From positions 1-40,758 of the forward strand of contig JALRGX010000114.1 of NCBI GenBank assembly GCA_023259635.1: a stretch of DNA of 40,758 nt, read 5' to 3'. The translations under genes and the position numbers were made by a program. Shown one piece after another: positions 1 through 8,485 of this stretch; position 1 is the stretch's first letter; the number at the start of each line of letters is the position of its first letter. Source of the DNA: Methylotenera sp. (lineage in GTDB: Bacteria; Pseudomonadota; Gammaproteobacteria; Burkholderiales; Methylophilaceae). The notes beneath the pieces were generated by a model, which saw only the letters and a list, made by a program, of their open reading frames with translations, had not been told where the DNA came from and searched no databases.

Positions 1-102
1 TTCAATCATCACCGGTTACTCAGCTCAATTGGCTATTTACCTCCGGCAGAAGCTGAGGCAAACTATTACCAGCAACTAGAAACTGAACCAGTTGCTGATT
101 AA
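1..102 (+). pseudogene. 3' end of an IS3-family transposase (orfB), cut by the window edge
   Basis: Frame 1 is open from the first base and stops at 100-102. The 33 visible residues include RLLSSIGYLPPAEAEANYY, the typical C-terminal end of IS3-family DDE transposases, where a variant of 'R.L..IGY.PP.E.E..YY' follows the last catalytic Glu. Only the tail is visible, so whether the full transposase is intact cannot be judged here. The element's presumed right terminal repeat follows directly. The family assignment rests on this tail and the terminal-repeat sequence only. Confidence 0.8.
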
Positions 103-141
103 CTTAAACAAAATACCCTCCTCAAAACCCGGAGCGATTCA
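1..141 (+). mobile_element. Right end of an IS3-family insertion sequence
   Basis: The transposase tail is followed by a short AT-rich stretch and then CTCAAAACCCGGAGCGATTC at 121-140, completed by A141. Read on the other strand this starts TGAATCGCTCCGGGTTTT, the style of terminal inverted repeat seen in IS3-group elements. The left end lies outside the window, so the exact boundary and target duplication cannot be confirmed. Confidence 0.65.
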
Positions 142-338
142 GGAGTGACTTTCATACTTCAGATGTCTACAAATGGGTATCAGAAAGATTCAAATTCAAG
201 CTATCAGATAATTTCGAAGATGCTCCTAAAATAGCTATTTATTACTACCTCCAAACTCTAGTCGAACTAAAACTTATTGAAAAAGGATATGGTAGAGGCT
301 CGTATGTCGTAGTTGGGAATAAATATGTGCCAGACTAG
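142..338 (+). pseudogene. C-terminal fragment of an unidentified protein, truncated by the IS
   Basis: Immediately after the IS end the frame starting at 144 is open for about 64 codons to TAG at 336-338. It encodes a plausible folded tail with the segments KWVSERFKFKLSDNF, AIYYYLQTLVELKLIEKGYG and RGSYVVVGNKYVPD. There is no start codon with a ribosome binding site. The alternation of a helix (IAIYYYLQTLVELKLIEK) with a short beta hairpin (GRGSYVVVG) resembles the end of a winged-helix domain, but I do not recognise the family. It is most simply the 3' part of a gene disrupted by the insertion sequence. Confidence 0.5.
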
Positions 339-599
339 ACCTAGTATTGATTGCAATATGCTGCGTTTATGAATTAAACTGTTACACATGCCTGTAACAC
401 ACAAGCTACACTTTAGAGTTATAAGTTATTGATTTATATATAGCATTGTCCACCCGCAAATTCCTCGTGTCGGGGGCACCATCAGCTACAGTGCAACCGC
501 ACTGTTAATGACCATGTACTTTTAATTCTATTAATTTTTAATTCAGTCATTTGGATATATCGGATTGTGACAATAGTAGGTCAAGACACTTAGTTGGTG
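339..599. other. Non-coding region with two small inverted repeats
   Basis: No convincing gene is visible. Two perfect short stems occur: GTTACA/TGTAAC at 381-398 and ACAGTGC/GCACTGT at 488-505 (loop aacc). At 470-481 the sequence TCGGGGGCACCA resembles the 3' acceptor end of a tRNA-Leu, but no cloverleaf can be built upstream of it. The region is downstream of the CDF gene on the minus strand, and no clear terminator for that gene is seen. Confidence 0.4.
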
Positions 600-1217
600 T
601 TAAGAATTAATGCGTATTTGTGAATAAGACATTTTCAAGATCTTGAAAGATGACTTAATTAGCAGTAACGATAAAGCCAAGCCCACTACAATATCAGCCC
701 ATCCTAAATTAGTAAGCCACACGAGTATTGAGGCCACAATAACTGAAACATTATTCAGAATGTCATTTCTGGAGCATTCCCAAACCGAGCTCATATTAAT
801 GTCTTGCTCTCGATGTTTGGTAAGTAATAGAAGGCAGGTGAGGTTTAACAATAAAGCGATAAACGCAACGACACCCATCGTTTCAAAAATTGGCACCGTG
901 TTATCAATAATGTGTTGAATTACTTGGCTCAACACAAATAGAGCGCCAAATAGAATTAAGCAGCCTTTAATAAATGCCACTCTGGCTTTCATTTGATCGC
1001 TTTTGTAGACGACAAATAAACTTAATGCGTATGTAGTTGCGTCGCCAAAATCATCAAGACTTTCAGCCAGTAGGCCTGTGGAGTTTGTAGTCAGTCCATA
1101 GGTGGCTGTTAAAAAAAATAGAAAAACATTTATGAAAAGCACAATCTTTAATGTCTTGGATTGTTTCGCTTTCATGGCTTCTATAGCACAAGATTTATTT
1201 TCACAGCAATCAGCCAC
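600..1217 (-). CDS. Cation diffusion facilitator (CDF) family metal transporter, short form
   Basis: The 205-residue protein is an inner-membrane efflux protein of the CDF type, which exports divalent metals such as Zn, Co or Cd in exchange for protons. The family signature in helix 2 is present as ESLDDFGDATTYALSLF (Asp ligands in place of the more common His), and the matching helix 5 motif is WECSRNDILNNVSVI. About five to six hydrophobic segments fill residues 24-195. The usual C-terminal cytoplasmic domain is missing, so this is the short class. The N-terminus is Cys-rich (ADCCENKSCAIEAMK), a feature of short CDF proteins that often sit beside MerR regulators, but no MerR gene is next to it here. 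The exact metal cannot be told from sequence. Confidence 0.85.
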   Translation of the reverse strand: MADCCENKSCAIEAMKAKQSKTLKIVLFINVFLFFLTATYGLTTNSTGLLAESLDDFGDATTYALSLFVVYKSDQMKARVAFIKGCLILFGALFVLSQVIQHIIDNTVPIFETMGVVAFIALLLNLTCLLLLTKHREQDINMSSVWECSRNDILNNVSVIVASILVWLTNLGWADIVVGLALSLLLIKSSFKILKMSYSQIRINS

Positions 1218-1547
1218 TTATCACTCTTTCAGAAATATGAATGCAGTGATTAATATACACTGATACTTGATAATAATTAAAGCAGCTAAACAGCCGTTTT
1301 TTGCATTGTAAGCATGCAAATGATTAAACGTGACAATATGCTGAACATCAGAGAGATGTTGGCGAGATGAAGCAAGTAAATACATAAGATGCAGAGGTTA
1401 AAACAACTTGTAACTCTATTATTTTACAATAAAATCAATAGGGTGCCTTTGTTGTTACAGAGTATACGATGCTAATTAACATGCAAAATTAAGGATGACT
1501 GATCGCAGCATTCTGCTGGCGGCCTGTTATCAAGTACTAACTGAGAC
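1218..1547. other. Intergenic region upstream of the CDF gene
   Basis: This 330-base stretch holds the promoter of the minus-strand CDF gene and the 3' end of the diguanylate cyclase transcript. A small hairpin TTGCAT/ATGCAA lies near 1298-1316, a possible operator, but it is too short to assign. I see no gene, no RNA and no convincing terminator. Confidence 0.35.
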
Positions 1548-3899
1548 TTAAGTAACACAAACTTTATTGCGGCCTGTTTTTTTCGCTTCATACAATGCGG
1601 TGTCAGCCTGATGGAGCAACATATCAATGTTGACATTTTCATCATGAAGTGTGGTGACGCCCATAGAAACCGTGAAATGTATAGGCAGGCCAACAGGCAT
1701 AGTTACTTCGATCTTGGCGACAGCCTTACGTAAACGTTCGGCAACTTCAAGAGCTTCTTTACTCGGTGTTTCAGGCAAAACGACAGCAAACTCTTCACCA
1801 CCTATGCGACCAATCAAGTCAACTTGACGTAATGTATCTTGACAGACTTTACTGAGCACTTGCAGTACGGTGTCACCCACTTGGTGACCATAGGTATCGT
1901 TTACATTTTTGAAGAAATCAATATCCAGCATCAGTACAGATAGATGCCTTTTATAGCGTATTGCCCGTGATAACTCTGTTTCGCCTTGTTCAATAAAATG
2001 ACGGCGATTTGATAAACCTGTAAGGTAATCAAGATGCGCCTGTCTTGTAAGCTCGAATTCTAGTTCTTTACGATTTGTGATATTGGTCTGTATTCCAATC
2101 ATTCTTAAAGGCTGGTGATTCTCGTTCCACTCTGTGACACTGCCGATGGTATTAAACCAGACCCAACCACCGGCACTATTCTTCCGACGGTAATCTAAGC
2201 TTTTAGGGCCGCCATCTCTTAGGCATTCTTGCATTGCTTCACGAACGGCATTTATATCTTCTGGGTGCACATTTTCAAACCACTGTTGTAGATTGCTTTG
2301 AAAAGTAGCTGGGTCGTAGCCGAGCATCTGGGCGTATTCAGGGCTAACTAAAATATCCCCAGTAGCTATATTAAGGTCGAACCAGCTCTGATTGGCGGAA
2401 ATGATTGCGAGGCGCAGACGTTCTTCGTTTTCATAAAGTCTTTTTTCAATTTCTTTTCGTTCTGTGTAATCAGTATATGACCCGGTCATTCGAACGGCTT
2501 TACCTTCGGCATCTCGCTGTACAACTTTTGCGCGGTCTAATATCCATTTATAGTCACCACTCTTGGTGCGCATTCTATATACTAACTCATGGGCCGGACT
2601 GCGTCCTTCTAAAACATCACTAATTGATTTCCTGGCAATTTGTACGTCATCCGGATGCAAAAAGTCTGCCCATTGATTCGTGGTTTGTCCTATTTCCTCA
2701 TGGGTGTAACCAAGAATTTCTGCCCAAATATGATTGCGCTCCACCTTGCCGGAGGGTATGTCCCAATCCCAGTAACCAAGGTTGCTGCCCTCAAGTACTA
2801 AATTCAGTTGTTTTTCCTTATTAATAATTAACAATTCCGTTTGCTTGCGCTCGGTGATGTCTGTGAGTGTCGCCACATAATTGGTTGCGTTACCGGCCGC
2901 ATCCTTAACAACGGTAATGGTGAGCTGCTCTGGATAAACTTTACCGCTCTTATGCCTATTCCATATTTCACCTTCCCAGCCTCCTGTCTCGTTGATATTT
3001 TTCCACATGGCTGTATAGAAGGTTTTGTCATGTTCTTTTGACTTGAGCAGACGCGGCGTCTGTCCTAAGGCTTCTTCTGCGCTATAGCCAGTGATTCTGG
3101 TGAAAGCGTTATTCACACGCAAGATAGTGCTATTGATATCAGTAATAAACATACCTTGTTGAGATTCAAAAACCGTGGCGGCGATGCGAAGGTCGTAGTT
3201 TGCCTGATTGAGTGATGCGTCTCGTTGGTGTAATAGTTTCAACACCCGTAGCGCTGTTATCGTTCCTACAGTCAGCATGAAGAATGCAAATACCAATACT
3301 GCAAGCAGGAACTGGCTACGCATCGACTCAGCATTTACTTGTGCTTGCTTAACTATGCCCTCAGCTTTTTTTTCTGAAAAATTAACAATGTAGTTTATGC
3401 GCTGTTCCAGCGCTTCGTATACAGGCGCGAGTTTTGTCTCAAGGACGTGTGTTGCTTCATCATTACGTTCATTTATGATGAGTTTGAGAAATTCAGCATG
3501 GGTTTTATGCCAAAGTCTGACAAGTTCACGAACTTCTCGTACTTTACTCATATCACTAAGAAAATTTGCTTCTATTACGGACAGATTTTTGTCCAGCAAG
3601 GCTTCGTGCTGATTAAGTTCCTTTTGATAAGCCGTATGGTCTGAGCTTTTAGGGACTAGTGTGGCTGACAAGTTTTCAGCCTGAATCTTTATGATGGAAA
3701 ATCTGGCTTCACGTGCCGCAACATTGACCTGAAACGCATGTTGATAGAGAGCGCTTGTCTGAGCGGAAAGATGAGCGACTGTTTTATTGAGATGCCATTG
3801 AAGAAAAGCCAGCCCAATTAGCATAACGATAAGGCCAATGATGGTAATTTTTAGGATATGGCGATATGACTTTAAAAGTAACTTGAACGACATTGCCAT
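1548..3899 (-). CDS. Membrane-bound diguanylate cyclase with three PAS domains
   Basis: A 783-residue sensor enzyme that would make cyclic di-GMP from two GTP. The order is: transmembrane helix about 16-34, periplasmic helical sensor region about 35-190, second transmembrane helix about 192-216, three PAS/PAC units (about 235-350, 360-480, 490-610; each ends in a DITERK, DYTERK or NITNRK-type junction), then GGDEF about 615-783. The active-site motif is GGEEF at 700-704, a functional variant, and the inhibitory I-site RxxD is present as RQVD just upstream. No EAL domain follows. The start is ATG at 3899; a second ATG at 3893 is equally possible, with GAG six bases upstream. It is transcribed alone; neighbours do not reveal its signal. 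Confidence 0.9.
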   Translation of the reverse strand: MAMSFKLLLKSYRHILKITIIGLIVMLIGLAFLQWHLNKTVAHLSAQTSALYQHAFQVNVAAREARFSIIKIQAENLSATLVPKSSDHTAYQKELNQHEALLDKNLSVIEANFLSDMSKVREVRELVRLWHKTHAEFLKLIINERNDEATHVLETKLAPVYEALEQRINYIVNFSEKKAEGIVKQAQVNAESMRSQFLLAVLVFAFFMLTVGTITALRVLKLLHQRDASLNQANYDLRIAATVFESQQGMFITDINSTILRVNNAFTRITGYSAEEALGQTPRLLKSKEHDKTFYTAMWKNINETGGWEGEIWNRHKSGKVYPEQLTITVVKDAAGNATNYVATLTDITERKQTELLIINKEKQLNLVLEGSNLGYWDWDIPSGKVERNHIWAEILGYTHEEIGQTTNQWADFLHPDDVQIARKSISDVLEGRSPAHELVYRMRTKSGDYKWILDRAKVVQRDAEGKAVRMTGSYTDYTERKEIEKRLYENEERLRLAIISANQSWFDLNIATGDILVSPEYAQMLGYDPATFQSNLQQWFENVHPEDINAVREAMQECLRDGGPKSLDYRRKNSAGGWVWFNTIGSVTEWNENHQPLRMIGIQTNITNRKELEFELTRQAHLDYLTGLSNRRHFIEQGETELSRAIRYKRHLSVLMLDIDFFKNVNDTYGHQVGDTVLQVLSKVCQDTLRQVDLIGRIGGEEFAVVLPETPSKEALEVAERLRKAVAKIEVTMPVGLPIHFTVSMGVTTLHDENVNIDMLLHQADTALYEAKKTGRNKVCVT

Positions 3900-4222
3900 C
3901 TCGTTTCATTTGTATTTTTCTAATGTGCCTTTCGGTCAATAATACACCTACTCCCGCTAAACTATCAAACAACTTCCGGTTATGGATTGACATGGAAATA
4001 AGTTTGCCAACTCGCACATCTGCAAAAACAATCAAGGGGATTCGATAACGTCGTAATCTCTTGATTGTTTCTAGTCGACATGCTGGTAGGCTGAGTAAAC
4101 CCGAGTTGTTTGGAACCAACTTTTATATTTAATGACTTAACTTGTAAATTAAATACATATTTAAAATGATTAAGAGTAGAGTAAAAAAACAGATAGCTTC
4201 ATTTACTTAAAGGAGTTGCCGT
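3900..4222. other. Divergent promoter region between the cyclase and the cytochrome-porin
   Basis: A 323-base AT-rich spacer between divergent genes. It should hold both promoters. I found no recognisable riboswitch, RNA gene or strong inverted repeat. A minus-strand open frame covers part of it but has no ribosome binding site or family resemblance. Confidence 0.35.
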
Positions 4223-5572
4223 ATGTTTAACTTTTTAAGGAAATTACCGCTTTTTGCTTTATTGGTATTTACTCTGGCGCCCTCCATCAGTGTTGCCGTT
4301 CCTTCCTTCGCCAGGCAAACAGGAATGGATTGTGCCGCTTGCCATACCAGTTTTCCAGAACTAACTTCTTTTGGGCGTGAATTTAAACTTGATGGCTACA
4401 CATTAGGCGAGCGTAAATTGTTACCCTTAGCCGCCATGATGCAATTTTCAATGACCAATCTTGCCAAGAACCATGACAACACAGGGGCACAGATCATGTC
4501 ACGTGAGAATGATCTGCAATTTGATGTGTTAGGACTTTTCCTGGCAGGTAAGCTAAATGACCACGCAGGTATGTTTGCCCAATGGACTTATAGTAACAAT
4601 GGCACCCAAAATACCGGGGGCAATATTATCGGGCATAGCGCCTTGGATAATACCGACATTCGATTTGTGTTGAACCATGATATTTTTGGTAAAAATACGG
4701 TGTTTGGACTTAGCTTGAATAATAACCCATCTGTGCAAGACGTATGGAATACTACGCCGGCATGGGGGTTCCCATTCAATGGTCCTAATCTACCTAACGT
4801 CCCAGGGCCAAGTTTTACAAGTTCAGTGATTGAAGGCGGCCTTAGCCAGCAAGTGGCTGGTATTGGGGGTTATTTCTGGTATGACAGGCATCTATATGGT
4901 GAATTGTCTTTCTATGGCAATGCCAACAAATCTTTTAGGGTATTGAGCGCCGGACAGGATTGGAATGGTGGCGTGACTAGAATTGATGGGAGGAATAACC
5001 CCTATTGGCGTCTGGCATGGAATGAGGATTGGGGAGACCACTCCCTGATGCTGGGGACTTACGGAATGCAGGTGGACGTATTTCCTGATCCATTAAATCC
5101 ACATGGTGCAACGGATCAGTTCATGGATACGGCACTTGATGCACAATATCAGTATCTGTCGGACCCGCATGTTGTGACGGTACAAACTACCTTCATTCAT
5201 GAGAAGCAAGATAATAGAGCTAGTTATGATCCTACCTGTATTTCAGGGCCTTGCAACCCTCGGAACCATTTAAACACATTTAAGGCTAAAGCTAGCTATC
5301 TCTACAACCACAAGTATGGCGCATCTTTTGCCTACTTTAATACTACCGGCAGCAATGATGCTTATGCATTTTCAACAGGAAATAACACCGTGACTAAGCC
5401 GGATACGCAGGGTTATGTGCTTCAGCTTGATTACGACCCATGTACATCTGCCAGAATTTCATTGCAGTATACTGGCTATATTAAATTTGATGGTTCCAGA
5501 GGTGTTGACCTTGTAGGGCTTAGGCCACGTGATAGAAATACCTTGTTCCTTAATACCTGGTTTGCGTTCTAG
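4223..5572 (+). CDS. Fused monohaem cytochrome c / outer-membrane beta-barrel protein, Cyc2-like
   Basis: A 449-residue exported protein. Residues 1-25 are a signal peptide ending SISVA. The mature protein begins VPSFARQTGMDCAACH, with a single haem c motif CAACH at 37-41 and then FPELTSFGREFKLDGY. The remaining 380 or so residues carry no other cysteine pair of the CxxCH type and show alternating, Gly- and aromatic-rich strands ending in a terminal Phe (LNTWFAF), as outer-membrane barrels do. One N-terminal haem joined to a porin-like barrel is the architecture of Cyc2, the outer-membrane iron oxidase of some Fe(II)-oxidising bacteria, and the A/P-x-F-A-R-Q context before the haem matches my memory of that family. 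Related cytochromes of unknown role occur in non-iron-oxidisers, so substrate is open. Ribosome binding site AAAGGAG is at 4209-4215, eight bases before ATG. Confidence 0.7.
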   Translation: MFNFLRKLPLFALLVFTLAPSISVAVPSFARQTGMDCAACHTSFPELTSFGREFKLDGYTLGERKLLPLAAMMQFSMTNLAKNHDNTGAQIMSRENDLQFDVLGLFLAGKLNDHAGMFAQWTYSNNGTQNTGGNIIGHSALDNTDIRFVLNHDIFGKNTVFGLSLNNNPSVQDVWNTTPAWGFPFNGPNLPNVPGPSFTSSVIEGGLSQQVAGIGGYFWYDRHLYGELSFYGNANKSFRVLSAGQDWNGGVTRIDGRNNPYWRLAWNEDWGDHSLMLGTYGMQVDVFPDPLNPHGATDQFMDTALDAQYQYLSDPHVVTVQTTFIHEKQDNRASYDPTCISGPCNPRNHLNTFKAKASYLYNHKYGASFAYFNTTGSNDAYAFSTGNNTVTKPDTQGYVLQLDYDPCTSARISLQYTGYIKFDGSRGVDLVGLRPRDRNTLFLNTWFAF

Positions 5573-5623
5573 TTTATTCAGAGAATGGTCATAAGGGCAT
5601 TTATATAAATAGGAGTTTCTGAT

Positions 5624-6148
5624 TTGATAGGAGTACCGTCACAATGGGTAGTTGAACATACACCTTTAATCCGTAAAGGGGGCAGGGTGCTGGATGTTGC
5701 CTGCGGTAACGGGCGTCATGCTATATGGCTGGCTCGGCAAGGTTACCTGGTCGATGCGGTTGACCGTGACTATCAGGCTGTGGCAGGTATGTCAGGTATC
5801 GCAAATATTAACGTTAGCATTGCTGATATTGAAACGGGTCATTGGCCTGTTTCAGACCGGAAATACGATGGCATTGTGGTTAGCCGGTATTTATATAGAC
5901 CTTTGCTGGGCAAGCTCGCTAAAATGCTTCATCCTGATGGGGTGTTGATTTATGAAACGTTCATGGTGGGAAATGAGCGTTATGGCCGGCCAAGCAACCC
6001 GGATTATCTTTTGCTGCCGGATGAACTCAAGCTGGTGTATGCGCCATTGTTAGAGATACGCGCGTTTGAGCAAGGTGAGGTTGATGGGCCTGCCCCAGCC
6101 GTGATGCAGCGCATTTGTGTTATCAACAGTCAGGATTCGGCACGATGA
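5624..6148 (+). CDS. Class I SAM-dependent methyltransferase
   Basis: A 174-residue Rossmann-fold methyltransferase. Motif I is RVLDVACGNGRHAIWLARQG (the SAM-binding glycine loop), followed by VDAVDRD with the acidic residue that binds the ribose, and IVVSRYLYRPLL as motif IV region. The substrate is unknown; proteins of this size are annotated only generically, with some resemblance to TehB. Translation probably starts at TTG 5624, because AGGAG at 5611-5615 lies eight bases before it and no upstream ATG fits. It lies 51 bases after the cytochrome-porin gene and could be cotranscribed with it. Its 3' end faces the VOC gene across a shared terminator. Confidence 0.8.
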   Translation: MIGVPSQWVVEHTPLIRKGGRVLDVACGNGRHAIWLARQGYLVDAVDRDYQAVAGMSGIANINVSIADIETGHWPVSDRKYDGIVVSRYLYRPLLGKLAKMLHPDGVLIYETFMVGNERYGRPSNPDYLLLPDELKLVYAPLLEIRAFEQGEVDGPAPAVMQRICVINSQDSAR

Positions 6149-6158
6149 TACTTTACAG

Positions 6159-6201
6159 ATATAAAAAGCTTACAAGCTCTGCCATTGTCAGCTTTTTATA
6201 T
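6159..6201. terminator. Bidirectional rho-independent terminator
   Basis: A perfect 12-base-pair stem joins ATATAAAAAGCT (6159-6170) to AGCTTTTTATAT (6190-6201) with a 19-base loop. It carries A-runs on one arm and T-runs on the other, so it can act on both strands. It sits exactly between the convergent methyltransferase (+) and VOC-PCP_red (-) genes. Confidence 0.85.
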
Positions 6202-6205
6202 TTGT

Positions 6206-6844
6206 TTAAGCATCAAATTCTTCTTTGTAGTCGTCCGGGTTAATGCCGCACATTTTTAATGGTTCAATCAGGCGGTCGCGTTTGATTTTAGCGCTGGCTA
6301 GTATGTAACCGCGAATCACATGTTCACGCGTTACCGATGAGTGATCGTAGCCAGCAACTTCTTCAATAATTTTAGTGACTTTGCGCCTTGCCATAGAACG
6401 GAACAGGGCGGGGACATATTTAAGCAGTTCGTTAAACAGGTCCTCAGCGTCTTTGTGCCATTCACCTTGTTTAGGCAGTTCCGGTATAAAACCGTATTCA
6501 TCTTCACTTAATTCGCGCCATACCACTACTGAATTACCGTCAGGGTCAGCGACGTGTGCTTCTAGTTCCAGCGCCGGTGTGCGCTGCGCTTCATATAGTG
6601 CGCGGCCACCGGAATTCACCAGCCTGGTGAAGGCTGCCTGTACATCAGGAACGCTTACCCTTAAGGTGACGGGCCGTGATATTTTATTAACGTGAACAAG
6701 ACGTAAAATCACGTTACCTGAATCAAGGTCAATAAAACCCTCGCCGTGTTTAACCTTTTGTAAGCCGATTAATTTACCCCAGAACTCTTCTGAACGTGCC
6801 AGATCGCAAACCGGTACATCAACGTGCGTAACACCAAAAAACAT
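6206..6844 (-). CDS. VOC (glyoxalase-like) domain fused to a PCP_red-like domain
   Basis: A 212-residue, last-in-operon protein. Residues 1-112 form a vicinal-oxygen-chelate domain (FFGVTHVDVPVCDLARSEEF at the start; VADPDGNSVVVWREL at the end), with H7 and E111 in the places where this superfamily binds metal. Residues about 136-186 (LLKYVPALFRSMARRKVTKI followed by a VTREHV element) resemble the small PCP_red domain found at the end of the light-independent protochlorophyllide reductase B subunit and in some proteins outside photosynthesis. No chlorophyll genes are nearby, so a pigment role is not implied. It starts 11 bases after the flavoglobin gene stops and is probably translated from the same message. 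The reaction is unknown. Confidence 0.75.
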   Translation of the reverse strand: MFFGVTHVDVPVCDLARSEEFWGKLIGLQKVKHGEGFIDLDSGNVILRLVHVNKISRPVTLRVSVPDVQAAFTRLVNSGGRALYEAQRTPALELEAHVADPDGNSVVVWRELSEDEYGFIPELPKQGEWHKDAEDLFNELLKYVPALFRSMARRKVTKIIEEVAGYDHSSVTREHVIRGYILASAKIKRDRLIEPLKMCGINPDDYKEEFDA

Positions 6845-6855
6845 ATAAAAAACTC

Positions 6856-8469
6856 CTAAGCGCCAGTAGTTTCTGGCGGTATTTCGTGGTTATGTTGAGT
6901 GCTGCAATCTGAACAGTATATTTTACCGATGCGCACATGGTAGATAACTTTTTCTCCCGGCATAACTTCACGAGAGCAGCTATCACAGAGTGTGCCTACG
7001 TCCATGGTGATTTCATCAAAGCCTTCAAATGGTTTTTCGATCCCACCTACAAGGCGCGCAAATGGCTTGGCTTTTACAATATCCTGTCTGTAAAAGCCTT
7101 CCATTTTCATGAATCTGTCTATCATAGGCTCGGACAGGCCAACTTTACGCAGAGAGTCCACCATCAGGGATTCGCGATAATCGAACAGTTCGTCTGATAT
7201 CACCATCCAGTGATGTGAGTTGCGAGGCCTGTCGCCAAAGTAAACTTTTTCACCAGTCAGTATCTGGCGAACAAAGAGGTATTGCTTTTCAATTAATCGT
7301 TGCTTGGTGACGCCGATAAAAAATGATGAAAGCTTGTCATCTGCGTATACGGTCGTATAAAAATCTGTAAGTACTTCTGTTAACAGCTTGCCTTCTTGCA
7401 GTGCATTCCATAGCTCTGCATCTGGTGGTGGGTATTTGGTGCTATCCTCATCCTGTGGGGTAAGATTCTCATCACGTTTGCTACTGCGTAAGTCGCGTAG
7501 CGTAAAGGCATCGCTGTAGATGTCATGAGGCGCAGCGCCATGCCTTGCAGCAAGCAAGGTGCCGTTATCTACCATCTCGGCAAGGCCGGCAAGGTAAATG
7601 TTCCACTGATGTACATCGTGGTGTTGTGCAAAAGCAACTTCCTGTGCACGGCCAGCGTAGGTGCCTGCTGGTGGAGTAGGGTTGCTGGAAATACATTCGT
7701 AATAATGAAAGTTAGGGTGTGCCTGTTCCAGCTGTTTTAATTGCTCGTGTAAATAAAACCAGTCGGTGTTTCTGCCGCCGTGATAAAGATGGATCTGATT
7801 TTGATGTTTATGATGCAACGCATCGCGCACTATGCCTATCAGCGGCGCCAATCCGGTGCCGGTGCCAATCAATAACAGTGGCTGATCATTTGCGTTTTTT
7901 TGATAATAACAGTTACCTTCGGCATCCTGTATGTCGACGCTATCACCAGCCATGAGTTCATCGATGAGCCAGTTGCTCATAATGCCGCCATCCTGGCGTT
8001 GTACGTGTAGTTCCAGAAAATAATCTTCGGCGGGCAGGCTGGCAAGTGAATAGCTGCGTGTGATGCCATCCTGACGGCGTACGTTAATAAACTGACCAGC
8101 CTTGTAAGCAAAGTCTGTCGGCGGTTCCAGAAGTATTCTGCATACGTTTGAAGACAGCATTTCTTTGTTATGCACTAAAGTGGTCTGAAAAAGACCGGTG
8201 GGTGGGCCAATTTGCATGACACCCATGGGTACGCATTGGCAGGCCAGGAAAAAGCCTTCTTTAACGAGCTCCTGTGATAATCCTTTTTGTGCTACCGGTG
8301 GAATTTCACCTTGTTTGCATTGTTGAATACATACATGGCAGACACCGCTGCGGCAGGAGAATGGTATTTCGATGCCTTGGCGCAATAATGCGTCAAGGAT
8401 GTTTTCAGTTTCTCGTGAATGGATATCACGATTTTGATTGTCATTAATATGGTATTTTAGATAAGCCAT
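6856..8469 (-). CDS. Ferredoxin / FAD-NAD(P)H reductase / truncated globin / zinc-ribbon fusion
   Basis: A 537-residue fusion. Residues 1-90 are a plant-type 2Fe-2S ferredoxin with Cys39, Cys44, Cys47 and Cys77. Residues 95-325 are a ferredoxin-NADP reductase-like unit with the FAD motif RSYSLAS (138-144) and the NAD(P) motif GTGTGLAPL (202-210). Residues about 351-466 look like a truncated haemoglobin: FYTTVYADDKLSSFF fits the B helix with its Tyr, and SHHWMVISDELFDY fits the segment around the proximal His (H419 or H420). The end holds CxxC (495-498) and CxxC (519-522), a likely zinc ribbon. This would let NAD(P)H electrons reach a haem, as in flavohaemoglobins that detoxify NO, but with the globin at the C-terminal side and an added 2Fe-2S domain. 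Its substrate (NO, O2 or other) is inferred, not shown. Confidence 0.8.
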   Translation of the reverse strand: MAYLKYHINDNQNRDIHSRETENILDALLRQGIEIPFSCRSGVCHVCIQQCKQGEIPPVAQKGLSQELVKEGFFLACQCVPMGVMQIGPPTGLFQTTLVHNKEMLSSNVCRILLEPPTDFAYKAGQFINVRRQDGITRSYSLASLPAEDYFLELHVQRQDGGIMSNWLIDELMAGDSVDIQDAEGNCYYQKNANDQPLLLIGTGTGLAPLIGIVRDALHHKHQNQIHLYHGGRNTDWFYLHEQLKQLEQAHPNFHYYECISSNPTPPAGTYAGRAQEVAFAQHHDVHQWNIYLAGLAEMVDNGTLLAARHGAAPHDIYSDAFTLRDLRSSKRDENLTPQDEDSTKYPPPDAELWNALQEGKLLTEVLTDFYTTVYADDKLSSFFIGVTKQRLIEKQYLFVRQILTGEKVYFGDRPRNSHHWMVISDELFDYRESLMVDSLRKVGLSEPMIDRFMKMEGFYRQDIVKAKPFARLVGGIEKPFEGFDEITMDVGTLCDSCSREVMPGEKVIYHVRIGKIYCSDCSTQHNHEIPPETTGA

Positions 8470-8485
8470 AGTTATTCATCTGTGA

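Noticed and set aside
3784-4119. Minus-strand open frame of 111 residues upstream of the first diguanylate cyclase
   Set aside because: It overlaps the cyclase start, has no ribosome binding site and its product resembles no family.
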